Source: an uncultured Gemmatimonadota bacterium
GTDB lineage: Bacteria; Gemmatimonadota; Gemmatimonadetes; Longimicrobiales; Gaopeijiaceae
NCBI GenBank assembly: GCA_937136445.1
Contig: CAKZOQ010000011.1
Span: forward strand, 1 to 11,456
Length of the DNA stretch: 11,456 nucleotides
Direction of reading: 5' to 3'
This document shows, piece after piece, positions 1 through 6,494 of this stretch. A model generated the notes under the pieces. It was given only the letters and a program-made list of their open reading frames with translations, was not told the origin of the DNA and did no database searches. The position numbers and the translations under genes are program-made. The number at the start of each line of letters is the position of its first letter. Position 1 is the first letter of the stretch.

Positions 1-2
1 AG

Positions 3-503
3 ATCGAGGAGGCCAAGCGGAAGCGGAATCTCCTCATCGCCAAGCAGAAGCGGGCTCAAGCCCAACGTCGGATCCACGAGACCATGTCCGGGCTCTCCGA
101 CACGTCGGCCTTCGAGGCCTTCAACCGCATGGCGGAGAAGATCGAGGAGTCGGAGCAGCGGGCCGTGGCGCAGGCGGAAGTCACCGAGGCCCTCCAGGGC
201 GACACGCTGGAGACCGAGTTCCTGCGGCTCGAGTCCGGCGGCGAGGGCGGCGCCGACGCCGACGCCCGGCTGGCGGCCCTGAAGCAGCAGATGGGGCTGC
301 TGCCCGCCACCTCCGGCTCCGGCGGGGCCGCCAAGCAGCTCTCCGACGGCTCCGACGACGAGGAGGAGGACGAGGCTGCCGAGGGCTCCGTGCAGGACGC
401 CCAGGTGGAGGAGGTCTCCGACGAGGAGGCCGAGGAGATCCCCGAGGCGGAGCTTCTGGAGGAGTTCGGTCGCCTGGAGGAACGGCAGGCCGAGGGCGGC
501 TGA
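3..503 (+). CDS. pspA: PspA/IM30 family protein, 5'-truncated by the window edge
   Basis: This is the C-terminal 166 residues of a PspA/IM30 (phage-shock protein A/Vipp1) homologue; the reading frame is open at the left edge, so the true start lies upstream. Family members are coiled-coil ESCRT-III-like proteins that bind the inner face of the cytoplasmic membrane and stabilise it under stress. Visible support: a charged helix with a LIAKQKRAQAQ run (about visible residues 11-21), then SAFEAFNRMAEKIEESEQRA and an EVTEAL...LETEFLRLE helix, which is the usual order near the end of PspA. An LAALKQQMGLLP stretch follows. The last 50 or so residues are unusual for classical PspA: a very acidic tail (Asp-Asp-Glu-Glu-Glu-Asp and Asp-Glu-Glu-Ala-Glu-Glu runs) ending in a short predicted helix ELLEEFGRLEE. 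It stops 52 bp before a strong terminator hairpin, so it is probably the last gene of its transcript. Family call confident; function of the tail unknown. Confidence 0.85.
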   Translation: MEEAKRKRNLLIAKQKRAQAQRRIHETMSGLSDTSAFEAFNRMAEKIEESEQRAVAQAEVTEALQGDTLETEFLRLESGGEGGADADARLAALKQQMGLLPATSGSGGAAKQLSDGSDDEEEDEAAEGSVQDAQVEEVSDEEAEEIPEAELLEEFGRLEERQAEGG

Positions 504-554
504 CACCCCCTTGGCCGGGTCCCGGACGGGGCCCGACCCCTACGGGCAGACCTG

Positions 555-590
555 GGGGAGCGTCCGGAAACGGGCGCTCCCCTTTCGTGT
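555..590 (+). terminator. Rho-independent-type terminator after the PspA gene
   Basis: Bases 555-566 (GGGGAGCGTCCG) pair with 571-582 (CGGGCGCTCCCC) over 12 bp with a single G-T wobble, closing a GAAA tetraloop at 567-570. A short T-containing tail (TTTCGTGT, 583-590) follows. The hairpin sits between the PspA stop (503) and the dat start (647), so it separates the two transcription units. The T tract is short, as is common in very GC-rich genomes, so termination efficiency cannot be judged from sequence. Confidence 0.75.
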
Positions 591-627
591 ATCCGCCGGG
601 GTCGCGACCTTCGCCCCTCGGTCCCCA

Positions 628-640
628 TCCCACCCCCGGA
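628..640 (+). repeat. C-rich 13-mer before dat, copy 1 of 2
   Basis: TCCCACCCCCGGA ends 6 bases before the dat start codon. The identical 13-mer lies 4 bases before the amidase ATG (4846-4858), and both copies are preceded at short distance by CCCCAT. The trailing GGAG (638-641) could act as a weak Shine-Dalgarno, 5 bases from the ATG. The match is exact; whether it is functional or chance in C-rich DNA is open. Confidence 0.45.
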
Positions 641-646
641 GCACCC

Positions 647-1522
647 ATGAGCACCGTCTACCTCAACGGCGAATACATCCCCAAGGAAGAAGCCCGCATC
701 TCCCCGGACGACCGGGGCTTCCTCCTCGCCGACGGCATCTACGAGGTGACGCCCTTCTACGACGGCGTACCCTTCGGCATGGACCGGCACATGGCCCGGC
801 TCCTCCGGGGGCTCTGCTGGATGCGCATCGACTACGACACCTCGGGGCTTGAGGCCATGCACCGGCGGCTCATCGACGAGAATGGCCTCGCCGGCGCCCC
901 AACCTCCATGGTCTACCTGCAGATCACCCGCGGAGCCGCGCCACGGACCCACTACTTCCCCGAGGGGCCGGTGGAGCCCACGGTCTACGCCTACGCCAAG
1001 GCCTGGTCCCGCCCCTCCGAGGAGCGGTGGAACCAGGGCTTCACCGCGGCCACCGTCCCGGACCGCCGCTGGGGCCGGGTGGACATCAAGACCATCTGCC
1101 TCCTGCCCAACGCCATGGGCTTCCAGGATGCCCGGGAGGCCGGAGCCGACGATGCCATCCTGGTGCGGGACGGCGTGGCGCTGGAAGGAGCCCACCAGAA
1201 CTTCTGGGGCGTCTTCGGCGGGACGGTCGTCACCCACCCCACCACCAACCACATCCTGCCGGGGATCACCCGGGAGATCGTGTTGGAGCTGGCCCGGGGC
1301 GAGGGTCTTCCGGTGGCGGAGCGGCCCATCTACACCGAGGATCTCCGGCACGCCGAGGAGCTTTTCTTCACCGGAACCACCGGCGAGGTGAAGCCGGTGG
1401 TGGAGGTGGACGGGCGAGCGGTGGGCGAAGGCGTCGTCGGACCGGTGACACGGCAGCTCGCAGCGGCCTTCCAGGCCCGGGTGGACGCCACCTGCCGGGC
1501 TGCGGCCACGGTGGCCGGCTGA
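647..1522 (+). CDS. dat: D-amino-acid transaminase (fold-type IV PLP enzyme)
   Basis: A 291-residue cytoplasmic PLP enzyme that exchanges amino groups between D-amino acids and 2-oxo acids (typically D-Ala + 2-oxoglutarate to pyruvate + D-Glu), supplying or recycling wall D-amino acids. Length matches the Bacillus D-AAT family (about 280-290). Visible features: N-terminal YLNGEYIP and DRGFLLADGIYEV with Tyr32; the RGAAPRTH motif with Arg100 and His102, the carboxylate trap typical of D-amino-acid rather than branched-chain transaminases; the Schiff-base lysine Lys148 in RVDIKT; Glu180 in ALEGAHQN, which contacts the PLP ring nitrogen; and phosphate-binding PGIT (205-208) and TGTTGEV (242-248). 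The ATG at 647 is chosen because homology begins at once and GGAG lies 5 bases upstream; an in-frame ATG at 587 would add 20 Pro-rich residues and overlap the terminator. It is first of a four-gene same-strand run; the next gene begins 33 bp later. A 4-amino-4-deoxychorismate lyase is the main alternative, disfavoured by the RxH trap. Confidence 0.9.
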   Translation: MSTVYLNGEYIPKEEARISPDDRGFLLADGIYEVTPFYDGVPFGMDRHMARLLRGLCWMRIDYDTSGLEAMHRRLIDENGLAGAPTSMVYLQITRGAAPRTHYFPEGPVEPTVYAYAKAWSRPSEERWNQGFTAATVPDRRWGRVDIKTICLLPNAMGFQDAREAGADDAILVRDGVALEGAHQNFWGVFGGTVVTHPTTNHILPGITREIVLELARGEGLPVAERPIYTEDLRHAEELFFTGTTGEVKPVVEVDGRAVGEGVVGPVTRQLAAAFQARVDATCRAAATVAG

Positions 1523-1555
1523 TTCCCTTCGCGGTCCCCTGAACCGATCTCCGGC

Positions 1556-2575
1556 ATGCGCCTGCGAGGGCTCCGTCTCCTCGGCGCCCTGGTGGTCGGT
1601 GCCCTGATCCTCGCCGGTGCGAGCTGCCCGGTGGGGCCGGGGACCACCGGCGTGGTGGATCGGTCGGAGGGGGCCGCCGAACCGGTGACCCTCACCTACC
1701 TCGGGGTGGGGGGATGGATCTTCGAGAGGGGCGGCGCCCAGCTCCTGGCGGCGCCGCTCTTCAGCAACCCGTCGCTGCTACGGACCGGCCTGGCGCCCAT
1801 CGCCGCGGACACCGCCGCCATCGACGCCGGGCTGGCGCCCTACGACCTCTCGGGGGCGCGGGCCATCCTGGTGGGGCACGGCCACTACGACCATCTCATG
1901 GACGTGCCCCGGGTGGCGGAGCACCACGCCCCGGCGGCGCGGATCCTGGGAAGCTCCACGGTGCGAAACCTCCTGGGGAGCTGGTCGGGGATGGAGGATC
2001 GGGTGGAGGTGGTGGACGGGTGGGAGGCGACGGCGGAGCACCCGGGTCGCTGGATCCCCCTGGGCGAGTCGCTGCGGGTGCTCCCCCTCCGCTCGGAGCA
2101 CGCCCCCCACTTCGAGGGCGTGACGCTCTACGAGGGGACGGCGGACGTGCCGCGCCGGGAGGCGCCGGGGCAGGCAGATGAATGGCTGGACGGGCCCACC
2201 TACGCCTACCTGGTGGACTTCCTGGACGGCGACGGCTCGGTGGCCTTCCGTGTGTACTACCAGGACGCGGTGGCGCCGGCCCCGGCGGGATTCGCTCCGG
2301 AGGCCCTCATGGAGGAGCGACCGGTGGACGTGGCCATCCTGGTGCCCGCCACCTTCGACCAGGTGGACTGGCATCCCGAGGCCTTCGTGGCGAACCTCCG
2401 GCCCCGGTGGGTCCTCCTGGGCCATTGGGAGAGCTTCTTCGTGCCGCCCTCGGACCCCACCCGTTCCGTCTTCGCCACCGACATGCCCCACTTCGAAGCT
2501 CGGCTGGACCGCGTGCTGGACGGCGAATTCTGGCGACCGGAGATCGGCACCACCTTCCACTTCCCCCCGAGCTGA
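1556..2575 (+). CDS. Exported metallo-beta-lactamase-fold hydrolase
   Basis: A 339-residue protein of the metallo-beta-lactamase superfamily, broadly of the UlaG-like/lactamase_B_2 kind. An N-terminal Arg-rich then hydrophobic segment (residues 1-23, RLRGLRLLGALVVGALILAG) signals export. Cys24 follows as Gly-Ala-Ser-Cys, a poor lipobox because -3 is Gly, so lipidation is uncertain. The fold starts with TLTYLGVGGWIFERGG (about 46-60). The metal-binding motif HGHYDH is at His108, His110, Asp112 and His113. Further candidate ligands are His182/His185 (SEHAPH), Asp237 (YYQDAV, after a beta strand) and His290 (LLGHWESFF). All main superfamily positions are therefore present and it should bind two metals. 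The substrate is not recognisable: lactonase, phosphodiesterase or another hydrolase are all possible. No clear ribosome-binding site precedes the ATG. The stop overlaps the next start by one base, suggesting co-translation with the membrane methyltransferase-like protein. Confidence 0.85.
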   Translation: MRLRGLRLLGALVVGALILAGASCPVGPGTTGVVDRSEGAAEPVTLTYLGVGGWIFERGGAQLLAAPLFSNPSLLRTGLAPIAADTAAIDAGLAPYDLSGARAILVGHGHYDHLMDVPRVAEHHAPAARILGSSTVRNLLGSWSGMEDRVEVVDGWEATAEHPGRWIPLGESLRVLPLRSEHAPHFEGVTLYEGTADVPRREAPGQADEWLDGPTYAYLVDFLDGDGSVAFRVYYQDAVAPAPAGFAPEALMEERPVDVAILVPATFDQVDWHPEAFVANLRPRWVLLGHWESFFVPPSDPTRSVFATDMPHFEARLDRVLDGEFWRPEIGTTFHFPPS

Positions 2576-4767
2576 TGCTCGTCCTCTTCACGGCCACCAT
2601 CGTCCTGGCCTCGGCCCTCCTCTTCATGGTGCAGCCCATGGTGGGGAAGATGATCCTGCCCCGGGGCGGAGGGAGTCCACAGGTCTGGATGGCGACGCTG
2701 GTCTTCTTCCAGGCGGCGCTGCTGGCCGGGTACGCCTACGCCCACGGGGCGGTGCGGACGCTTGGGACCCGGCGCCAGAGCTGGGTGCACGTCGGGGTGC
2801 TCCTCCTCCCCCTCCTGGTCCTTCCCCTGGGACTCCCGGGGGGCGGTCGTCCCGAGGGGGTCGCCCCCTCCTGGTGGATCCTGGGGCTCCTGGCGGCGGG
2901 GATCGGCATCCCCTTCGTGGTGCTGGCGGCCTCGAGCCCCCTCCTCCAGGCCTGGCTGGGAGCCACCGACCACCCGGACGCCGGCGATCCGTACTTCCTC
3001 TACGCCGGCAGCAACGTCGGGAGCCTGGTGGGGCTCCTCTGCTATCCCTTCCTCCTGGAGCCCCTCCTCCCGGTGCCCGTCCAGACCCGGCTCTGGACGG
3101 CCGGGTACGCCCTCCTGGTCGCGCTGATGGTGGTGTGTGGCTGGTGGGCGCGGCGGACCATGCCGGCGGAGGGTCGTGTCCAGGTCGAGCCGCCCACGGA
3201 TTCGGCGTCGGACGGACCGGCGCAAGGCCGCCCCACCTGGGCGGATCGGGGCTTCTGGCTCTTCGCCGCGGCCGTACCCTCGGCCCTGCTTCTGGGGGTC
3301 ACCCACTACCTCACCAGCCGCATCGCGCCGGTGCCGCTCCTCTGGGTGGTCCCCCTCGCTCTCTACCTCCTCACCTTCATCGCCGCCTTCGCCCGGCGCC
3401 GATGGGTCTCCACGGCGGCGGTCTCCCGGGTGTTCCCCATCCTGGCCGTCGGCGCCGCACTGCTGCTCTTGCTGCGCATCCGGAGTCCCCTCCTCCTCAC
3501 CACCCTCGTGCACCTGGCGGTCCTGACGGTGGCCGGGCTCCTCTGCCACCTCCGCCTCGCCGACCGACGACCTGCCGCGCGGCACCTCACCGGCTTCTAC
3601 CTCTGGGTCTCGCTGGGCGGGGTCCTGGGCGGGAGCTTCGCGGCGCTCCTGGCGCCCCTCCTCTTCGATTCCATCGCCGAGTACCCGACGGCGCTGGCGC
3701 TGGCCGCCTTCCTCCTCCTCCCCCGGAGCGGCGATGCGGATCGCACGGTGGCCCCGGCGGACCTGGTGGGCCCGGCGCTCCTGTTGGCCTACCTGTTGGT
3801 GGGGGGGTGGGTGGCAGGGCGGATGGAGGGGGTCTCCGCCGGGGTCGTCTCCAGCCTCTTCATCGTCGTCCCGGTGGGCGCCGCCTTCCTCCTCTCCCAG
3901 CGTCCGGTGGCCTTCGGACTGGCGCTGGCCGTCGTCTTCGGGCTGGTGGACGCCGACCGCATGTACCGGGGCGACGTCCTCTTCAAGGAGCGGACCTTCT
4001 TCGGCACCTACCACATCGTCCGGGACCCGGCCCGCACCTTCCACGTCCTCTACCACGGCTCGGCGGTGCACGGGATGGAGGCGCTGGAGCCCGGGGTCCG
4101 GGGAGAGCCGCTGGCCTACTACCACCGCACGGGTCCCGCCGGCCGGATCGTCCGCGCACTGGCCGCCCAGCCCGACAAGGATCGTCTGGCCCTGGTGGGC
4201 GCCGGAACGGGAGCCCTCGCCGCCCACGCCGGCGCCCATCAGACGGTGACGCTCTACGAGATCGACCCTCTGGTGCTGGAGATCGCCCGGGACCCGCGGT
4301 GGTTCTCCTTCCTCGAAGAGACGCCCGCCTCGGTAGAGATGGTGGTGGGGGACGGCCGGCTCCAGCTCGAGGCCCGGGAAGAGCGCTACGACCTTCTGGT
4401 CCTGGACGCCTTCACCTCGGGCTCCATCCCCATCCACCTCATGACCCGGGAGGCGGTGGAGCTCTACATGGACCGCCTGCGCCCTGGAGGCGCCCTCCTC
4501 TTCCATGTCTCGAACGCCTATCTGGAGCTGGCTCCGGTGCTGGGAGCCCATGCCCGCGATCTCGGGCTGGTGGCCTATGAGACGGTGGACCCCCGCGCGG
4601 AGACCGAGACGGGCATCCTGGGGTCCCACTGGGTGATCCTCGTGCGACAGCCCGCCGACCTGGAAGGTCTTCCGGGCCAGGGGTGGCGCCCCCTCTCCGC
4701 ACCGCCGGGCCTCCGGGCGTGGACCGACGACTTCTCGGATCTCCTGACGGCCCAACGCTGGTTCTAG
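2575..4767 (+). CDS. Multi-pass membrane protein with C-terminal spermidine-synthase-like SAM domain
   Basis: A 730-residue fused protein. Residues 1 to about 460 are a chain of roughly a dozen or more hydrophobic segments (for example 1-22, 36-57, 71-90, 101-124, 140-163, 173-193, 226-250, 253-273, 285-302, 304-326, 340-365, 396-415 and 421-460). It opens with the family hallmark FMVQPMVGKMILPRGGGSP. Residues about 470-695 are a Rossmann-type domain related to SpeE: VLYHGSAVHGME (491-502), glycine loop VGAGTGAL (541-548), YEIDP (561-565, ribose-binding acid), GDGR (592-595) and DLLVLDAFTSGSIP (606-619). True spermidine synthases carry Asp in GGGDGG and in DSTD; here Thr545 and Thr614 stand there, so polyamine aminopropyl transfer is doubtful while SAM binding is plausible. 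The start at 2575 is chosen because its ATG overlaps the preceding TGA (TGATG) and the family motif begins there; the frame is open 393 bases further upstream but only as a shadow of the hydrolase gene. Role unknown. Confidence 0.88.
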   Translation: MLVLFTATIVLASALLFMVQPMVGKMILPRGGGSPQVWMATLVFFQAALLAGYAYAHGAVRTLGTRRQSWVHVGVLLLPLLVLPLGLPGGGRPEGVAPSWWILGLLAAGIGIPFVVLAASSPLLQAWLGATDHPDAGDPYFLYAGSNVGSLVGLLCYPFLLEPLLPVPVQTRLWTAGYALLVALMVVCGWWARRTMPAEGRVQVEPPTDSASDGPAQGRPTWADRGFWLFAAAVPSALLLGVTHYLTSRIAPVPLLWVVPLALYLLTFIAAFARRRWVSTAAVSRVFPILAVGAALLLLLRIRSPLLLTTLVHLAVLTVAGLLCHLRLADRRPAARHLTGFYLWVSLGGVLGGSFAALLAPLLFDSIAEYPTALALAAFLLLPRSGDADRTVAPADLVGPALLLAYLLVGGWVAGRMEGVSAGVVSSLFIVVPVGAAFLLSQRPVAFGLALAVVFGLVDADRMYRGDVLFKERTFFGTYHIVRDPARTFHVLYHGSAVHGMEALEPGVRGEPLAYYHRTGPAGRIVRALAAQPDKDRLALVGAGTGALAAHAGAHQTVTLYEIDPLVLEIARDPRWFSFLEETPASVEMVVGDGRLQLEAREERYDLLVLDAFTSGSIPIHLMTREAVELYMDRLRPGGALLFHVSNAYLELAPVLGAHARDLGLVAYETVDPRAETETGILGSHWVILVRQPADLEGLPGQGWRPLSAPPGLRAWTDDFSDLLTAQRWF

Positions 4768-4835
4768 CGTGGTGTCCTCAAAGTACTGCTGCGATCGTTG
4801 GAACTCCTTGCCGTAGCCACGCCGGACGACACCAC
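4767..4835. repeat. Inverted repeat with alternative pairings between the SpeE-like gene and the amidase gene
   Basis: GTGGTGTC (4769-4776) is the exact reverse complement of GACACCAC (4828-4835). Overlapping it, GCGTGG (4767-4772) can instead pair with CCACGC (4817-4822), so two mutually exclusive hairpins are possible. The interior (about 4777-4816) is visibly richer in A/T than the surrounding genes. No T run follows, so it is not a standard terminator. No transposase or target duplication was seen. It could be a leader structure, an attenuator, a small element remnant or chance. Confidence 0.35.
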
Positions 4836-4845
4836 TCCCCATTGC

Positions 4846-4858
4846 TCCCACCCCCGGA
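4846..4858 (+). repeat. C-rich 13-mer before the amidase gene, copy 2 of 2
   Basis: TCCCACCCCCGGA ends 4 bases before the ATG at 4863 and is identical to the copy at 628-640 before dat. The context CCCCAT-TGCT-CCCACCCCCGGA differs from the dat copy by a four-base insertion. It may be a translation-initiation or transcription-start context; the repetition supports both start-codon choices but its function is unproven. Confidence 0.45.
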
Positions 4859-4862
4859 CCCC

Positions 4863-6494
4863 ATGCGCCGCACCTCCCCCTCGCGCCCGGCTTCTCTGGC
4901 CCTTGCAACCACCCTCCTCGTCCTCGCTACCGCCTCCCTGGAGGCCCAGAATACCGCCAGGATCGCGGGGACGGGTCCGGTGGACGTGGTGGAGATGACG
5001 GCCGAGGAGCTCCAGCAGGGGTACGCCGAGGGGCGGTACGGGGTGGAAGAGGTCACCCGGGCCTTCCTCGATCGCATCGCCCGGTGGGAGCGGCGCTACA
5101 ACGCCTTCATCTCCATGAACCCCGATGCGCTCGCGGAGGCCCGGGCGCTGGACGTGGAGCTCGCCGGCAGCGGACCGCGAGGCCCCCTCCACGGTGTGCC
5201 GGTGGTTCTCAAGGACAACCTGGACATGGCGGGGCTGGTCACCACCGCGGGATTCGAAGGCTTCCAGGCCGCCGCCGGCGGAGTAGACATGGTCCCCGAC
5301 GACGACGCGGCGGTCGTGGAGCGGCTCCGGGGGGCGGGGGTGGTGGTGCTGGGGAAGACCAATCTCCCGGACTTCGCCAGCCACGGCACCCGGACCCGGA
5401 GCACCGTCGCCGGCGAGACGCTGAACCCCTACAACGTGGAGAAGGCACCCGGAGGCTCGAGCGGGGGGACGGCGACGGCGGTGAACGCCTCCTTCGCGGT
5501 GCTGGGGCTGGGTACCGAGACCGGGGGGTCCATCCAGAATCCTTCCTCCGCCCAGGGTCTGGTGGGGGTGAAGCCCACCTACGGACTCGTCCCCAACGAA
5601 GGGGTGGTGCCGCTGAGCGGGAGCTACGTGGACGTGGTGGGACCCATGGCCCGGACGGTGCGGGACGCCGCCACGACGCTGGACGTCCTGGCGGGCCCCA
5701 CCTACGAGGACCTGGCCACCTTCGCCTCGGTGGGGCACATGCCCGACGACGGGTACGCCGCCGGGCTGCGCAGGGGGTCCCTGGAGGGACTGCGCTTCGG
5801 GCTGGTGGGCCCGGGCTGGCGGGAGGACTTCCTGCCCCTGGCTCCGGAGACGCAGGAGCGGTACCGGGAGGCGGTGGCGGTGCTGGAAGGGCGACTGGGC
5901 GCCGAGACGGTGAAGGATCCCTTCGCCGGCACCCGGTTCGTGGAGCTCTGGGACGATCGGGAGGGCGTGGACACCCAGGGAGCCCATGACATGCTGGTGT
6001 ACCTCCAGGGACTCGGCGAGGGAGCTGCCTTCCACACGCCCGAGGGGTGGGAGGCCCTGACGGGGCGGGAGTTCCCCCGGAGCCGGCGGGACGGGGAGCG
6101 GGTTCCTCCCGTCCGTCCCAGCGCCACCGAGGCCGGCGACGCCTACCAGGCCTGGAGGCGAGATCTGCTGGCCCTCTTCCGGCAAGTGATGGAGGAGCAC
6201 CAGCTCGACGGGCTCTTCTTCCCCCAGGCGGGGTCGCCGGCGCCGGATCGGGTGGAGGACCCGGAACGGCCGGACCACAACCCCAACAACTGGCCGGAGC
6301 TGCCCAGCAACATCATCAACGACCTCGGCGTCCCGGTGGTGACCCTCCCTTTCGCCTACTACGAGGACGGCACGCCCTTCGCCGTCGCCTTCATCGGGGA
6401 CCGTTGGAGCGAGGCCGACCTCCTCTCGTGGGCCTTCGACTTCGAGCAGGAGACCCAGGCACGACGGCCTCCGGAGCTCGCTCAGTCCCGGTAG
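4863..6494 (+). CDS. Secreted amidase of the amidase-signature (AS) family
   Basis: A 543-residue serine hydrolase that cleaves carboxamide bonds; length and layout resemble bacterial peptide amidases and other exported AS amidases. The first 28 or so residues (MRRTSPSRPASLALATTLLV...) are a signal peptide with likely cleavage near Ala24 or Ala28, placing the enzyme in the periplasm or outside the cell. The Ser-cisSer-Lys triad is visible: Lys117 in GVPVVLKDN, cis-Ser199 in PGGSSGG (197-202) and nucleophile Ser223 in ETGGSIQNP. The spacing of 24 between the two serines is that of the family. Other family blocks: GVVVLGKTNLPDFA (159-172) and LVGVKPTYGLVP (233-244). The C-terminal region has LPSNIINDLGVPVVTLPFAY (480-499). 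The ATG at 4863 is chosen because the signal peptide begins there; upstream in-frame codons give a Pro/His-rich extension overlapping the previous gene. It ends overlapping namZ on the other strand by 13 bp. Substrate not deducible; it is not the amidase_3-type AmiE of Bacillus wall recycling. Confidence 0.93.
   Translation: MRRTSPSRPASLALATTLLVLATASLEAQNTARIAGTGPVDVVEMTAEELQQGYAEGRYGVEEVTRAFLDRIARWERRYNAFISMNPDALAEARALDVELAGSGPRGPLHGVPVVLKDNLDMAGLVTTAGFEGFQAAAGGVDMVPDDDAAVVERLRGAGVVVLGKTNLPDFASHGTRTRSTVAGETLNPYNVEKAPGGSSGGTATAVNASFAVLGLGTETGGSIQNPSSAQGLVGVKPTYGLVPNEGVVPLSGSYVDVVGPMARTVRDAATTLDVLAGPTYEDLATFASVGHMPDDGYAAGLRRGSLEGLRFGLVGPGWREDFLPLAPETQERYREAVAVLEGRLGAETVKDPFAGTRFVELWDDREGVDTQGAHDMLVYLQGLGEGAAFHTPEGWEALTGREFPRSRRDGERVPPVRPSATEAGDAYQAWRRDLLALFRQVMEEHQLDGLFFPQAGSPAPDRVEDPERPDHNPNNWPELPSNIINDLGVPVVTLPFAYYEDGTPFAVAFIGDRWSEADLLSWAFDFEQETQARRPPELAQSR

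Noticed and set aside
587..646. N-terminal extension of the transaminase from an ATG at 587
   Set aside because: It would add 20 Pro-rich residues before the conserved YLNGEYIP start and begin inside the terminator tail, and a GGAG sits correctly before the ATG at 647.
2178..4580. Long plus-strand frame of 800 codons overlapping the hydrolase and the SpeE-like gene
   Set aside because: The product is Pro/Arg/Gly-rich with no motifs; it is an out-of-frame shadow of two well-supported genes.
4767..4835. Insertion sequence or MITE between the SpeE-like gene and the amidase
   Set aside because: The inverted repeat is only 8 bp, there is no transposase and no flanking target duplication, so it is listed only as an inverted repeat.
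2257..4908. Long open frame on the minus strand opposite the SpeE-like gene (883 codons)
   Set aside because: It mirrors codons of a convincing plus-strand gene in DNA with very high third-position GC, its product is low-complexity Gly/Glu/His/Arg-rich, and it matches no family I recognise.
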